The notes beneath the pieces were generated by a model. That model saw only the letters and a program-made list of their open reading frames with translations, was not told the origin of the DNA and ran no database searches. DNA of 64,000 nt from Gottfriedia acidiceleris (lineage in GTDB: Bacteria > Bacillota > Bacilli > Bacillales > Bacillaceae_G). Positions 44,406 through 53,990 of the stretch are shown here, in pieces (positions within the stretch are counted from its first letter, which is position 1; each line of letters starts with the position of its first letter). The translations under genes were made by a program, and so were the position numbers. Where the stretch lies: the NCBI RefSeq assembly GCF_004138285.1, contig NZ_SCFN01000001.1, positions 372,001-436,000 on the forward strand, written 5' to 3'.

Positions 44406-45788
44406 TTAAATCAAGAATATCGCAACAACAGTAGTAACCACCAACCCAATCAAAACCGGCAATAAATTCCGTCTAGCCAACTCAAAAGGACTAACATTAC
44501 AAATAGCCGCCGCAGGAATCAAAGCCCAAGGAATCAATGTTCCGCCACCAACCCAAATCGCCGCAATTTGCCCCATAGCAGTCAGTGTTGCAATTCCATG
44601 ACCAATCGCCGTAGCAAATAACGAAGCAACCGAACCAGCAAGTGAAATTCCTGAGAATCCAGATCCATCCAAACCAGTAATTGCCCCAACTGTTGTCAAT
44701 GTAACTCCCGCAACTCCAGGATTTACCGGTACTGCATGAGCTAAAGCAAAACCTAAATCATTCACAATTCCATTTGACCCTTTTGGCAAGTAATCTCCAA
44801 TAATTGCCGTAAAACCACTATCCCCAAGATAGAAGAAAGCAGCAATTGGAATAACCGGACCAAACACTTTAAAACCGAATTTAAATCCATGAATTAAATA
44901 ATTCGTTACTTCTTCAAATCCTTTGTTGTTATGTCCCAACATGGATAGGATCGAAAGGATTATTAGTGAAGTACCTCCGATTAATGCTGTAGCATCTCCA
45001 CCTTGTAAATTAAAATGAAGCATCGCCCAAATATCCACTGCAAATAAAATGAAAACAAGAGCGGCCATCCATTTTTGTTGCGTAGAAGAAAGTAAATAAT
45101 CCTCAGCTTTAGTATCTTCTTGAGGTAATTCTACTGTTAAAATTCCTCTTTTCATATCACGTTTCAAGAAATAGAAAGCAACTACAGTTGTCACGACACC
45201 CATTACGATAACAAGTGGAATACTTGCATGTAGTACTTCTGAAACAGGAATGCCAGCTGCGTCAGCTGTTAGTTTAGGGGCACCTTGAATTACGTAATCA
45301 CTTGAAAGAGCAATACCATGACCGAATAAGTTCATTGCCATCGCAACACCTAAAGCAGGTAACCCAACTCTTAAAGCTACTGGAAGTAGAACCGCACCAA
45401 TTAACGCTACTGCAGGAGACGGCCAGAAAAACCATGATACAACCATCATTACAATACCAATCGTCCAATAAGCAAGTGTGGCGTTTCTCATCACCTTTGT
45501 AAACGGACTGATGAGTGCCTGATGCACTCCACTATCAGTTAATGCTTTACTCATAGAAACGATAATCGAGATTACTAGAATTGTAGAAAGTAATTCGGTT
45601 ATGGCATAAATGAAACTTGAAAACAGGATACTTACGGAACTTGAAAGTGACTCAGTTGCTACTAAGCCAAGAAGGAAAATTCCTGCGAGGCAGACTAGGC
45701 TAGTGTCACGTCTAAGAATTAAAAATAAAATAATTAAACCTATAAATGCTACATAAAGCCAATGTATGGCTGTTAAATCGACATGCAT
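44406..45788 (-). CDS. polytopic permease, ion-transporter (DcuC/GntP-like) type
   Basis: A 460-residue membrane protein with about 11-12 hydrophobic segments and a cytosolic loop at about residues 220-240 (VELPQEDTKAEDYLL). The small-residue-rich inverted halves (SWFFWPSPAVALIGAVLLPV and later GFSGISLAGSVASLFATAIG) are typical of the ion-transporter superfamily of C4-dicarboxylate, gluconate and citrate carriers. I cannot name the substrate. ATG 45788 follows AAAGGGGG. It is divergent from the saccharopine-dehydrogenase-like gene, and the intervening region contains an inverted repeat and a 20-bp sequence repeated at 48397. Confidence 0.8.
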   Translation of the reverse strand: MHVDLTAIHWLYVAFIGLIILFLILRRDTSLVCLAGIFLLGLVATESLSSSVSILFSSFIYAITELLSTILVISIIVSMSKALTDSGVHQALISPFTKVMRNATLAYWTIGIVMMVVSWFFWPSPAVALIGAVLLPVALRVGLPALGVAMAMNLFGHGIALSSDYVIQGAPKLTADAAGIPVSEVLHASIPLVIVMGVVTTVVAFYFLKRDMKRGILTVELPQEDTKAEDYLLSSTQQKWMAALVFILFAVDIWAMLHFNLQGGDATALIGGTSLIILSILSMLGHNNKGFEEVTNYLIHGFKFGFKVFGPVIPIAAFFYLGDSGFTAIIGDYLPKGSNGIVNDLGFALAHAVPVNPGVAGVTLTTVGAITGLDGSGFSGISLAGSVASLFATAIGHGIATLTAMGQIAAIWVGGGTLIPWALIPAAAICNVSPFELARRNLLPVLIGLVVTTVVAIFLI

Positions 45789-45810
45789 GAGAATAGCCCC
45801 CTTTCGTTAC

Positions 45811-45840
45811 ATATATTGGATAACAATATATGCATTCGCC
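45811..45840. promoter_or_regulatory. inverted repeat plus 20-bp element shared with 48397-48416
   Basis: ATATATTG (45811-45818) and CAATATAT (45824-45831) form an operator-like inverted repeat. The 20 bases 45821-45840 (TAACAATATATGCATTCGCC) recur exactly at 48397-48416. It lies 23 bp before the permease start in the divergent promoter region. Confidence 0.6.
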
Positions 45841-46042
45841 CAGATGGGGGTGAATGGGTGTTGTTAATAAAAAGCTGTACAAAAAGGAAAATTAGTAAAA
45901 TATAAGACTGGTAACATATTCTCCATAGAATAAAAAAATCAAAGAAATAGTGTTTTTTATCTAGATTCTTGTCCAAACACTTTGGCTATTCATTCATAAA
46001 TTGACTAATGTATAAACTTTACAGATTGATGGAGTTGAGTAT

Positions 46043-47320
46043 ATGAATGGAGAAGACACCGTAATTACACTTTTAGGTAGCTCAGGAGGGGTAGCAAAGG
46101 CGGTAATTTCGATTTTTAATAAAGCCTACATGAACGAAAACGATCCAATACATTATTTTATAAAAAATTCAAAGCTACATTTAATTGATATTAAACAAAA
46201 AGATAAAAATTATTATGAAAATATTGCTCCTAATTTAAAAAATAATATGATTCTTCATGAAATAGATTTAAATCATATTCTTTTATTTAAAAAACATCTT
46301 CAAGAAACACAAACATCAATTGTTGTTGATGTTTCTTGGGCTGATACTGCGGAAATTTTGGGTTGCTGTAATGAACTTGGAGTAAAGTATATAGACACAG
46401 CTTTAGAAAATACATTTATAGATGAAAATGAAGATCTTTTTTCTGGATTTCAATTAATGGAACGTTTCAGAGTATTTGATGAAAAAAAACCTTCTTTTAA
46501 AAATACATCAGCGATTATTGGTTCAGGCATGAATCCAGGTGTCGTACAATGGATGGCAATCGATTTAATGAATCAATACCCTGACGAAAAACCTCTTGCA
46601 TGTTATATTGTAGAGCACGATACCTCATTTTATGAAAACCCTAATTTGGCAAAAAAAAATACTGTTTATACAACATGGTCGCCAGAATGTTTTCTTGAAG
46701 AAGCGATCTCAAGCTATCCTATGTTTATGGCACAACATACTCCTATTTTTCTTGATCATGATGTGTATTCTGTTGAATTTAAAGTGACTTTAGGTGAAAA
46801 AGTATTTTACGGATCTTTAATGCCTCATGAAGAAGTTTATACATTAGGAAGTTTATTCAACGTTGAAAGTGGATTTCTTTATCGTGTTAACGAAAACACT
46901 ACTAATTTGATTCGTGATAATTTAGACGATGTAGATGTAATTTGGGATTTTGATCAAATATTACTAGATCCGTCATATGCACCTTTAATAGGTGAGGATT
47001 TAGTTGGTGTCCTTCTTGTTTATGAAGATAAAGAACGATTTGTTTATAATGTAATGAATAATAAAGATGCATATGCAAACTATGGTATAAATGCAACTTA
47101 TCTTCAAGTTGCTTGTGGAATATATGCTGGCGTTGCTAGTTTATTATTAGATTCGCTTAAAAAAGGTACCTATTATGTAGATGAGTTATTGGTAAATACG
47201 GATAGTATGTATGGATCGTATTTGAAATTTCATATGCCACATTTTGTATATGGACAGAATGAAAAAAGTGATGGGTTGCTACTGCAAAGAATGAAACCTT
47301 ATGAAGACAGTGATATTTAA
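46043..47320 (+). CDS. saccharopine dehydrogenase / homospermidine synthase-like protein
   Basis: A 425-residue cytosolic oxidoreductase-like protein. An N-terminal Rossmann fold (VITLLGSSGGVAKAV, residues about 7-21) is typical of the Sacchrp_dh_NADP family. The IIGSGMNPGVVQWMAIDLM segment (about 164-182) is the conserved NPG motif of homospermidine synthase-like enzymes. Expected chemistry is NAD(P)-dependent C-N bond formation or cleavage on an amino acid or polyamine. A SET-domain gene follows 44 nt downstream and an amino-acid ABC transporter lies nearby, which suggests amino-acid or amine metabolism. ATG 46043 has the weak site GGAGTTGAG. Confidence 0.78.
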   Translation: MNGEDTVITLLGSSGGVAKAVISIFNKAYMNENDPIHYFIKNSKLHLIDIKQKDKNYYENIAPNLKNNMILHEIDLNHILLFKKHLQETQTSIVVDVSWADTAEILGCCNELGVKYIDTALENTFIDENEDLFSGFQLMERFRVFDEKKPSFKNTSAIIGSGMNPGVVQWMAIDLMNQYPDEKPLACYIVEHDTSFYENPNLAKKNTVYTTWSPECFLEEAISSYPMFMAQHTPIFLDHDVYSVEFKVTLGEKVFYGSLMPHEEVYTLGSLFNVESGFLYRVNENTTNLIRDNLDDVDVIWDFDQILLDPSYAPLIGEDLVGVLLVYEDKERFVYNVMNNKDAYANYGINATYLQVACGIYAGVASLLLDSLKKGTYYVDELLVNTDSMYGSYLKFHMPHFVYGQNEKSDGLLLQRMKPYEDSDI

Positions 47321-47364
47321 AAAAGAGATTTTATAATTAATATATCTTAAGGAGGATTTCGAAA

Positions 47365-47964
47365 ATGATGCACCCTGATACAGAAATTCGATATGTAAGT
47401 GACCAAGTAGGCGTTGGAGTGTTTGCAACAAAAATAATCCCTAAAGGAACCATTGTCTGGATTAAAGATGATTTGGATTTGGTTCTTACAGTGGAATATA
47501 TTGAAAGTCTCGATGATGTGCGAAAAGAGTATATATATAAATATTCCTATTTAGATACTGACGACATACATGTACTTAATTGGGATCACGCAAAATATAT
47601 GAATCATAGCTTCAATCCAAATTGTGTAGATACAGCTTATGATTTTCTTTTGGCTGCGAGAGACATTAAACCTGGAGAACAATTAACAAGTGATTATGGA
47701 ACGTTCGGTCAGAATGAAAAATTTGAATGTGTCCCTGAAGAAGGAACAACAAGAACAAAAGTGACTGAAAATGACTATTTAATCTGTTATGTTGAGTGGG
47801 ATCGGATTGCAATAGAAGCGTTTAAGTTTTTCAATATGGTAGAACAACCGTTAAAACATTTAATTAATGAGGAATATCTTAATAAAGTAAATGCGGTTGC
47901 TAATGGAACAGAACCAATAGATTCTATCCTCACTTTATTTATTGATGAGGAAGAGGAAGACTAA
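47365..47964 (+). CDS. SET-domain protein (predicted lysine methyltransferase)
   Basis: A 199-residue protein with a compact SET domain at about residues 5-125. The start VGVGVFATKIIPKGTIVW, the central YMNHSFNPNC (the N-H-S-x-x-P-N pocket motif binding S-adenosylmethionine) and the catalytic-tyrosine end GEQLTSDYGTF are all present. The post-SET cysteines are absent. SET proteins methylate lysine side chains; bacterial targets are mostly unknown. ATG behind AAGGAGG. It is paired with the saccharopine-dehydrogenase-like gene, probably as one operon. The acidic C-terminus (EEEED) is a notable addition. Confidence 0.85.
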   Translation: MMHPDTEIRYVSDQVGVGVFATKIIPKGTIVWIKDDLDLVLTVEYIESLDDVRKEYIYKYSYLDTDDIHVLNWDHAKYMNHSFNPNCVDTAYDFLLAARDIKPGEQLTSDYGTFGQNEKFECVPEEGTTRTKVTENDYLICYVEWDRIAIEAFKFFNMVEQPLKHLINEEYLNKVNAVANGTEPIDSILTLFIDEEEED

Positions 47965-48160
47965 GATTCTTTAATTCTTGTTTTAAGGGGAATATTCTAC
48001 TTCATAAAACAAATTATCTTCTAATAGTAGACAAGGGAAAAGCCTATCCTTTAAAAATCGATTGGTAGTCTACAATGGAACCATACTTTGCCACATCATC
48101 GATGGTACAATATTTAGTCAGAATAAATTGCTTGATTAGATGCAAATTAATTTTGATAAA
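47965..48160. other. spacer with a possible minus-strand gene remnant
   Basis: On the minus strand about 48044-48160 reads NLHLIKQFILTKYCTIDDVA, then KYGSIVDYQSIFKG and TAG, a coding-like stretch without a start codon. It may be the tail of a lost gene. No other feature is seen before the terminator at 48165. Confidence 0.25.
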
Positions 48161-48164
48161 AAAC

Positions 48165-48207
48165 ACACTCCGTTTATCTCTGAATACAGATGAATGAGTG
48201 TTTTTTT
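48165..48207 (+). terminator. terminator hairpin
   Basis: ACACTC (48165-48170) pairs with GAGTGT (48196-48201), with an inner ATCT-CTG/CAGAT stem, followed by seven T residues. It lies 200 bp after the SET gene and is the first terminator downstream of it. Confidence 0.7.
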
Positions 48208-48396
48208 ATTGTCCTAAAAACTTGATTTCGATCCATCTAAATCTTTTTGAAATTCCAATATTAATCCATTTTTATAAACCTCAAATTGCTACATTAATTT
48301 CAGATATTCCTATAGTAATGAGGACATGACTCCAAATGGGCCAAGTTACAGGGAATTTTAAAAGTTTCTCTTGGTTGCTGTAGGGTGGTTCAATAT

Positions 48397-48416
48397 TAAC
48401 AATATATGCATTCGCC
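48397..48416. promoter_or_regulatory. 20-bp element identical to 45821-45840
   Basis: TAACAATATATGCATTCGCC repeats exactly, 197 bp before the ABC transporter operon and 2.6 kb from the other copy. The flanks differ, so only this core is conserved, as expected of a regulator site. Confidence 0.6.
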
Positions 48417-48612
48417 TAGTTTAAGCTGATTTGAAAGATTTGTAATATTGATTTCTGAAAATTGTCCTAAATTAGCTACATTGTCAACTCAAATACAAGA
48501 AAGAAAATTACTTAATGACGGAATAGTCAGAATTGTGTATAATGTTAATAAAATAGAAATGGTTTCCGCATTGTGGAAAAAGATGTTTTTATTTACTCGA
48601 TGGGAGGGTTGA

Positions 48613-49341
48613 ATGAATATGATTAAGATCAAAAGTGTAAGTAAATCATTTGGGCCTTTACAAGTATTAAAAGGAATTGATTTAACGATTAAAGAAAAAG
48701 AAGTGGTTGTTTTATTAGGAGCAAGCGGATCAGGAAAGAGCACTCTTTTAAGATGTTTAAACTTTTTAGAAATCAATGATACGGGAGAAATTTATTTTGA
48801 AGGTGAATTGGTTCAACCTAGTAAAACAGATTTGAATAAAATTCGGTCGGAGGTTGGTATGGTTTTTCAACACTTCAATCTCTTTCCGCATAAAACTGTT
48901 TTAGAAAATATAATTGAAGCTCCTATTCATGTTAAAGGAATGAAAAAAAGTGAAGCAAAAGAGATTGCTTATGTTTTGTTAGAGAAGGTTGGACTGACGG
49001 ATAAGGCTGATGAATATCCAGAAATGTTATCAGGAGGACAAAAACAAAGGGTTGCTATTGCACGTGCACTTGCGATGAACCCGAGGGTAATGCTGTTTGA
49101 TGAGCCTACTTCAGCCTTAGATCCCGAACTGGTTGGAGAGGTTCTTCAAGTTATGAAACAGTTAGCAAGTGAAGGAATGACAATGGTTGTAGTTACTCAC
49201 GAAATGGGTTTTGCTCGGGGTGTAGCGGATCGAGTTTTATTCATGGAGGAAGGTCTAATTTTAGAGGAGGGTACACCTAAACAGTTTTTTGAAAATCCAC
49301 AAAATGAAAGGACAAAACAATTTCTTAATAGTATTTTATAA
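48613..49341 (+). CDS. amino-acid ABC transporter ATPase (GlnQ-like)
   Basis: A 242-residue ATPase of the polar amino-acid importer family. Walker [10 protein letters not shown] at residues 36-44, Q-loop [10 protein letters not shown], signature LSGGQKQR and Walker [13 protein letters not shown] are all intact. It is the first gene of a three-gene operon with the binding protein (10-nt gap plus leader) and the permease, and energises uptake from the cytosolic side. The ATG at 48613 follows GGGAGGG. The substrate (Gln, Arg, His or cystine) cannot be told. The 20-bp element at 48397 lies upstream. Confidence 0.92.
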   Translation: MNMIKIKSVSKSFGPLQVLKGIDLTIKEKEVVVLLGASGSGKSTLLRCLNFLEINDTGEIYFEGELVQPSKTDLNKIRSEVGMVFQHFNLFPHKTVLENIIEAPIHVKGMKKSEAKEIAYVLLEKVGLTDKADEYPEMLSGGQKQRVAIARALAMNPRVMLFDEPTSALDPELVGEVLQVMKQLASEGMTMVVVTHEMGFARGVADRVLFMEEGLILEEGTPKQFFENPQNERTKQFLNSIL

Positions 49342-49368
49342 TTTAAAAAAATGATGGAGGTATGTGTA

Positions 49369-50151
49369 ATGAAAAAGAATTGGCATGGTATTTTATTATC
49401 TTCAATGATAGCAGGGGCAATGTTTCTAAGTGGCTGTGGGGCAGATAAAACCAGTAATCAAGCGAGTTCAAAAGAATTTCATTATGCAATGAGTGGGTTA
49501 TATAAACCATTTAACTTTAAGGAAGATGGCAAGCTTGCTGGATTTGATGTTGAAATCGGTAAAGCACTTTCAGAAAAAATGGGAATGAAAGCTGTACCTG
49601 TAACAAACCCATGGGAAACTATTGTACAAGGATTAGTATCCAATAAGTATGATGCGATTTTGGGTAGCATGACGATTACTGAAGAACGAGAAAAGGTGGT
49701 TGATTTCAGTAATCCATATTATATTTCAGGTTCTCAGATTTTTGTCGCTGATAATAATAAGGAAATCAAATCTGCTGAGGATTTAAAAGGGAAGAAAATT
49801 GGAGTTGTAAAAGCAAGCCCATATAAAGATTTAGCTATTAAGTATACTGGAAAAGAAAATGTAGTTGATTATGATAGTGATCTTACGGCTATAATGGATC
49901 TTCCAACTGGTAGACTAGATGCTGTAATTACGGATCAAATGGTTGGCTTTAGAGTAATTAAAGAAGGTAAGGCTAAGATTAAAGATGTAGGCACTCCACT
50001 AACTCACGATAATCAAGCAATTGCTGTAAGGAAAGATGATAAAGAACTTCAGAAGAAAATTAATAAGGCTTTAGACGAAATTATTAAAGATGGAACTTAC
50101 GAAAAAATTAGTGAAAAGTGGTTTGGTCGCAATATTCTTGAAGAAAAATAA
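49369..50151 (+). CDS. amino-acid ABC transporter substrate-binding lipoprotein
   Basis: A 260-residue binding protein (SBP_bac_3 family). I chose ATG 49369, 8 nt after GGAGG. The in-frame ATG at 49351 precedes that site. A lipoprotein signal ends in LSGC at about residues 20-23, so it is anchored to the membrane outer face. The mature part has the two-lobe pattern with GFDVEIGKALSEKMGMK and YDAILGSMTITEEREKVVDF. It delivers an amino acid to the permease at 50219. Confidence 0.9.
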   Translation: MKKNWHGILLSSMIAGAMFLSGCGADKTSNQASSKEFHYAMSGLYKPFNFKEDGKLAGFDVEIGKALSEKMGMKAVPVTNPWETIVQGLVSNKYDAILGSMTITEEREKVVDFSNPYYISGSQIFVADNNKEIKSAEDLKGKKIGVVKASPYKDLAIKYTGKENVVDYDSDLTAIMDLPTGRLDAVITDQMVGFRVIKEGKAKIKDVGTPLTHDNQAIAVRKDDKELQKKINKALDEIIKDGTYEKISEKWFGRNILEEK

Positions 50152-50218
50152 TAATAGAATACTAGAGTAAAATAAAAGCCTAATATTTCTTAGGACAAGA
50201 TGAGAGGTGAGGTTCATC

Positions 50219-50920
50219 ATGCATATATTTTTAAATACATTTCATGTATTTTTAGTGGCAACTTTATTAACATTAAAATTAACAATCGTCTCTACTATTT
50301 TGGGAAGTGGAATAGGTCTTATATTTGCATTTTTCAGACTCTCACGGATTAAAGTGCTTAATTATATTGCTAATCTCTATATTACGGTCATTCGTGGGAC
50401 ACCGCTTATTGTTCAAATCGCAATTTTATACTTCGGACTTTCTAGTATTATTACATTTTCGCAGTTTTGGGCTGGTGCATTGGCGTTAGGTGTACATAGT
50501 GGAGCATATATTGCTGAAATCTTTCGTGGTTCAATTCAATCAATTGACCGAGGGCAATTGGAAGCTGCCCGTTCTCTTGGGATGTCCCAACCTTTAGCAA
50601 TGAGAAGAATCGTGCTACCTCAAGCATTTAAAATTGCGATTCCTGCTCTTGGTAATCAGTTTATAATTGGATTAAAAGACTCTTCACTTGTAGCTTATGT
50701 AGGAATGCAAGATTTATGGGGAGCAGGACTAAGTGAGGCTGCCTCTAACTTTGAACAAATGAATACATATATTGTAGTAGGTTTATATTATCTTGCACTT
50801 GTATTAATTATTACGTTTGGAGTTAAAAAGCTTGAAGATTCTTTGGATGTGAGTCGTAATAAAAAACGAAAAATAAGAAAAAATAAGTCTAATGCATCAT
50901 TAGAATCAATAAAGTTGTAA
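50219..50920 (+). CDS. amino-acid ABC transporter permease
   Basis: A 233-residue permease of the His/Glu/Gln/Arg family. I chose ATG 50219, 6 nt after GGTGAGG; the GTG at 50207 overlaps that site. Five hydrophobic segments and the EAA loop (GQLEAARSLGMSQPLAMRRI) that contacts the ATPase are visible. One permease suggests a homodimer. The C-terminus is very basic (KKRKIRKNKSNA). It is the last gene of the 48613-50920 operon. Confidence 0.9.
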   Translation: MHIFLNTFHVFLVATLLTLKLTIVSTILGSGIGLIFAFFRLSRIKVLNYIANLYITVIRGTPLIVQIAILYFGLSSIITFSQFWAGALALGVHSGAYIAEIFRGSIQSIDRGQLEAARSLGMSQPLAMRRIVLPQAFKIAIPALGNQFIIGLKDSSLVAYVGMQDLWGAGLSEAASNFEQMNTYIVVGLYYLALVLIITFGVKKLEDSLDVSRNKKRKIRKNKSNASLESIKL

Positions 50921-51177
50921 ATTAATTGAAAAATCCTTGGAAAAACAGATTATAAACTTGTAAGATATATGTAAAAAATTACTCTCACAATTATTCATTT
51001 GCAAGTTCAAAATGGAAACAAGAAGAGCTGAGATATTCAAGTCAACGCATCCTTTAATAAACGTAACGTAAACTACCAGTACGTAATGATCGGGGAATCC
51101 ACTAAACGAGGAATATTCCCAGACTTTTTGAACAGACTCCCCAAGATAAGAAGTGAAGAGTCATAGGAGTTATGATC

Positions 51178-51915
51178 ATGGTCCAATCTATTGACCGAGC
51201 TATGCTTATTATCGATATTCTAAATTCGGATGAATCCAAAAGTAATTGGCAAATCACCGAATTGTCGGAAAAAACATCACTATCTCTTGGTACGCTTCAC
51301 CGATTACTAAACGCTTTAATCAAACACGGACTTGTTGTACAAATACCTGAAACCAAGCATTACAAGTTGGGGTATAAATGGATGGAACTTGGCCTCCGTC
51401 AATTGGATAAAATGGATTTCAGATTAGTTGCAAGGCCAGTAATGGAGCGGTTGGCGAAACATGTAGAGGAAAGTATCTATTTAAATATTGAAAGTGGTAT
51501 AGATGGAATTGTTATTGATAAAATTGACAGTCCTTTAAAAATTAGAATTGCTGAAAATCTGGGTATTCGAATTCCACTACATATTGGTGCTCCCAATAAA
51601 ACCATTCTTGCTTATATGAAAGAGAATGAAATTCAACAAGTACTAGATCAGCTAAATCTTTCACCTAATTCAATATCGCTTTTAAAACAGCAACTGGTCG
51701 ATATCAGACAAAATGGTTATGCAATCAGTCAAAGTGAAAAAACAGAGGATACGGCGGCTGTTGCGGCACCAATTACTGGATACAACAACAAAATACTTGC
51801 TGCTTTAAGCGTGAATGTACCAGGATTTCGTTTTACTCAGGATCGTATTCCGTTCTTGATAGAAGAAGTAATAAAAGCAGCGGAAGAAATTTCAAAGAAA
51901 ATAGGGAAAATATAG
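51178..51915 (+). CDS. IclR-family transcriptional regulator
   Basis: A 245-residue regulator. ATG 51178 lies 8 nt after AGGAG; an ATG two codons earlier is too close to it. The N-terminal winged helix-turn-helix (about 1-62, VQSIDRAMLIIDILNSDE and LSLGTLHRLLNALIKHGLV) is followed by the IclR effector-binding domain (about 75-240). It sits between the ABC operon and murP and may control either, or the 20-bp elements at 45821 and 48397. This is inferred from position only. Before it, 51080-51165 holds a short coding-like remnant. Confidence 0.9.
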   Translation: MVQSIDRAMLIIDILNSDESKSNWQITELSEKTSLSLGTLHRLLNALIKHGLVVQIPETKHYKLGYKWMELGLRQLDKMDFRLVARPVMERLAKHVEESIYLNIESGIDGIVIDKIDSPLKIRIAENLGIRIPLHIGAPNKTILAYMKENEIQQVLDQLNLSPNSISLLKQQLVDIRQNGYAISQSEKTEDTAAVAAPITGYNNKILAALSVNVPGFRFTQDRIPFLIEEVIKAAEEISKKIGKI

Positions 51916-51922
51916 TTCCCTT

Positions 51923-51962
51923 ATAGACGCATTCCACTAACATGGGATGTGTCTATTTTTTT
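51923..51962 (+). terminator. terminator of the IclR gene
   Basis: ATAGACGCATTCC (51923-51935) pairs with the GGGATGTGTCTAT region ending near 51956, followed by a T tract. Confidence 0.85.
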
Positions 51963-52428
51963 ATAAAACCATACTTGGTTTTACTCCATCGGAAATTATC
52001 CTCATCCGAATTATCAATTCTCCCATATTAATAATTTTTCCTATTAATACCTTGTCATAAAAGAGATATCATTAGCGTAAAATTTAAAATAAAATTTCAA
52101 AAACTTTAATATTAAACTTGAAATTTAGTTTATGGTAAATATACCAGAAATTATGAATGTTACTTTTTAGGGTGCATTAATTGGACAAATACACTCGAGA
52201 TTCTTTCGGTAAAGAACAAAAAGCTTTTAAAGTAGGATTCCTGTGCAGGAGCTGTCTGAAATTAAGTAGTTGCTGAATGTACATTTAAATAGTTAAAGAA
52301 GGGAGAGGATAAACGATTTGTAAAACTATCAATCTAGCAACACCGATTATTGTCATAATTAATTCAAATCTATTTCAAGAGGTAGGATTATATCTATTAA
52401 AATAGTCTCTTTAAAAGGAGTTGTAAAG
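51963..52428. other. leader region of murP
   Basis: AT-rich, with no complete gene. A stretch at about 52317-52405 reads CKTINLATPIIVIINSNLFQ, then EVGLYLLK and TAG behind GGGAGAGG but without a canonical start codon. It could be a remnant. No RAT-like sequence is present, so murP is not under the same antiterminator. AAAAGGAG precedes its ATG. Confidence 0.35.
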
Positions 52429-53799
52429 ATGGCAAAGGGGAATAGCAAATACTTATTAATTGCCGAACAATTATTAGAGCATTTGGGAGGAGTGGATAAT
52501 ATAACGACATCCACTCATTGTATGACAAGATTACGTGTAGCATCGAAGGATCGTACTTTAGTTGATATAGAGACGATTAAAAAGACAGAAGGGGTTTTAG
52601 GAGTTGTAGAAGAAGAAACGATTCAAATCATACTCGGACCTGGTGTTGTAAATAAAGTCGCAGCAGAGTTTGATAAATTGCTAGAAGCTGCTGATGATTT
52701 TGATCTGAAGGAAGTAGCTTCCAAAAACAAATCAGAGATTGATAGAAAGAATGCAAAACCGTTTAAATTGTTTTTACGTAGGATCGCAAGTATTTTCATT
52801 CCGTTAATTCCTGCCCTTGTAGCTTCAGGATTAATAACCGGTATTACAAAAGCAATTGTTCAAGCGGAATGGCTTGCAGCAGATTCAAAATTAGCTATTA
52901 TTTTAACTGTTATCGGATCTGGTCTGTTTGCTTATCTTGGAATTTTAGTCGGAACAAATGCAGCAAAGGAATTTGGTGGATCACCAGCGCTTGGGGCATT
53001 GGCGGGTATTCTTGTCATTAACCCTGCAGTTGGAGATATCTCTTTATTTGGAAATAATCTTCTTCCTGGACGAGGAGGGTTAATTGGAGTTCTTTTCGCG
53101 GCAATCTTCATCGCGATTGTTGAAAGGCAAGTAAGAAAATTTGTGCCGCAATCTCTTGATATCATTCTTACACCAACTATTGCGTTATTAATTACTGGTA
53201 TTGTTACTTATATTGTGTTTATGCCTGTTGGTGGTTATGTATCCGATGCGATCACAAAAGGCTTGCTAAATGTTCTTGATTATGGAGGAGTTGTAGCTGG
53301 TTTTGTACTTGGCGCAACATTCCTTCCATTAGTAGTTACTGGACTTCATCAAGGTTTAACGCCAGTTCATCTTGAATTAATTAACTCCATTGGAGATGAC
53401 CCTTTACTTCCAATCCTTGCGATGGGGGGAGCGGGCCAAGTCGGTGCAGCATTTGCAATTTACTTTAAAACGAAGAAGAAAAGCTTAAAACGTGCAATTG
53501 GTGGGGGACTTCCATCAGGAATGCTTGGAATCGGTGAACCATTAATCTTTGGTGTAACGCTCCCGCTAGGGCGTCCATTCTTAACGGCATGTTTAGGTGC
53601 CGGAATCGGAGGAGCATTTCAGGCTCATTTCCATATCGCTACAATTGCAGTTGGCGTTTCAGGACTTCCATTATCATTTTTAGTTCATACAAATCAGATT
53701 TTATTATACCTAACTGGAGTTATTATCTCTTATGTAGCTGGCTTTATTTTTACTTACTTATTCGGATTTAAAGATGAAATGGCTGTTGAATTCAAGTAA
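52429..53799 (+). CDS. murP: N-acetylmuramic acid-type PTS permease EIIBC
   Basis: A 456-residue PTS permease with the EIIB domain first (residues about 5-85, phosphorylation Cys31 in STHCMTRLR), then an EIIC membrane domain (about 105-450, with the GEPLIFGVTLPLGRPF loop). The BC order, the lack of EIIA and the NamZ gene directly downstream match MurP of Bacillus, which imports MurNAc as MurNAc-6-phosphate. In B. subtilis the operon also holds murQ, murR, amiE and nagZ; none is seen here, so the etherase must be encoded elsewhere. Sucrose or trehalose permeases are less likely alternatives. Confidence 0.85.
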   Translation: MAKGNSKYLLIAEQLLEHLGGVDNITTSTHCMTRLRVASKDRTLVDIETIKKTEGVLGVVEEETIQIILGPGVVNKVAAEFDKLLEAADDFDLKEVASKNKSEIDRKNAKPFKLFLRRIASIFIPLIPALVASGLITGITKAIVQAEWLAADSKLAIILTVIGSGLFAYLGILVGTNAAKEFGGSPALGALAGILVINPAVGDISLFGNNLLPGRGGLIGVLFAAIFIAIVERQVRKFVPQSLDIILTPTIALLITGIVTYIVFMPVGGYVSDAITKGLLNVLDYGGVVAGFVLGATFLPLVVTGLHQGLTPVHLELINSIGDDPLLPILAMGGAGQVGAAFAIYFKTKKKSLKRAIGGGLPSGMLGIGEPLIFGVTLPLGRPFLTACLGAGIGGAFQAHFHIATIAVGVSGLPLSFLVHTNQILLYLTGVIISYVAGFIFTYLFGFKDEMAVEFK

Positions 53800-53855
53800 T
53801 TTAAGTTAACATGTAAACAGGAGAACTATCACTATTATAAAAGATTTGAAAAAGA

Positions 53856-53882
53856 AGGGCTGCTGGTTTAGCAGCCCTATTT
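53856..53882 (+). terminator. terminator of murP
   Basis: AGGGCTGCT (53856-53864) pairs with AGCAGCCCT (53870-53878), followed by ATTTG. The T tract is short, so read-through into namZ is plausible. Confidence 0.8.
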
Positions 53883-53990
53883 GTCATAAAAGACGGGAAA
53901 ATAGTGAAGAATGATAGCTACGGCTATAAGTAAAAATTTGAGCTTATCAAAATCTATATCAGTTACCCGATAAGTAAAGGAGGGGGGAGA

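Noticed and set aside
51963-52428. RAT/antiterminator control of murP
   Set aside because: No GTTACTG...CAGGC sequence and no overlapping terminator in the leader.
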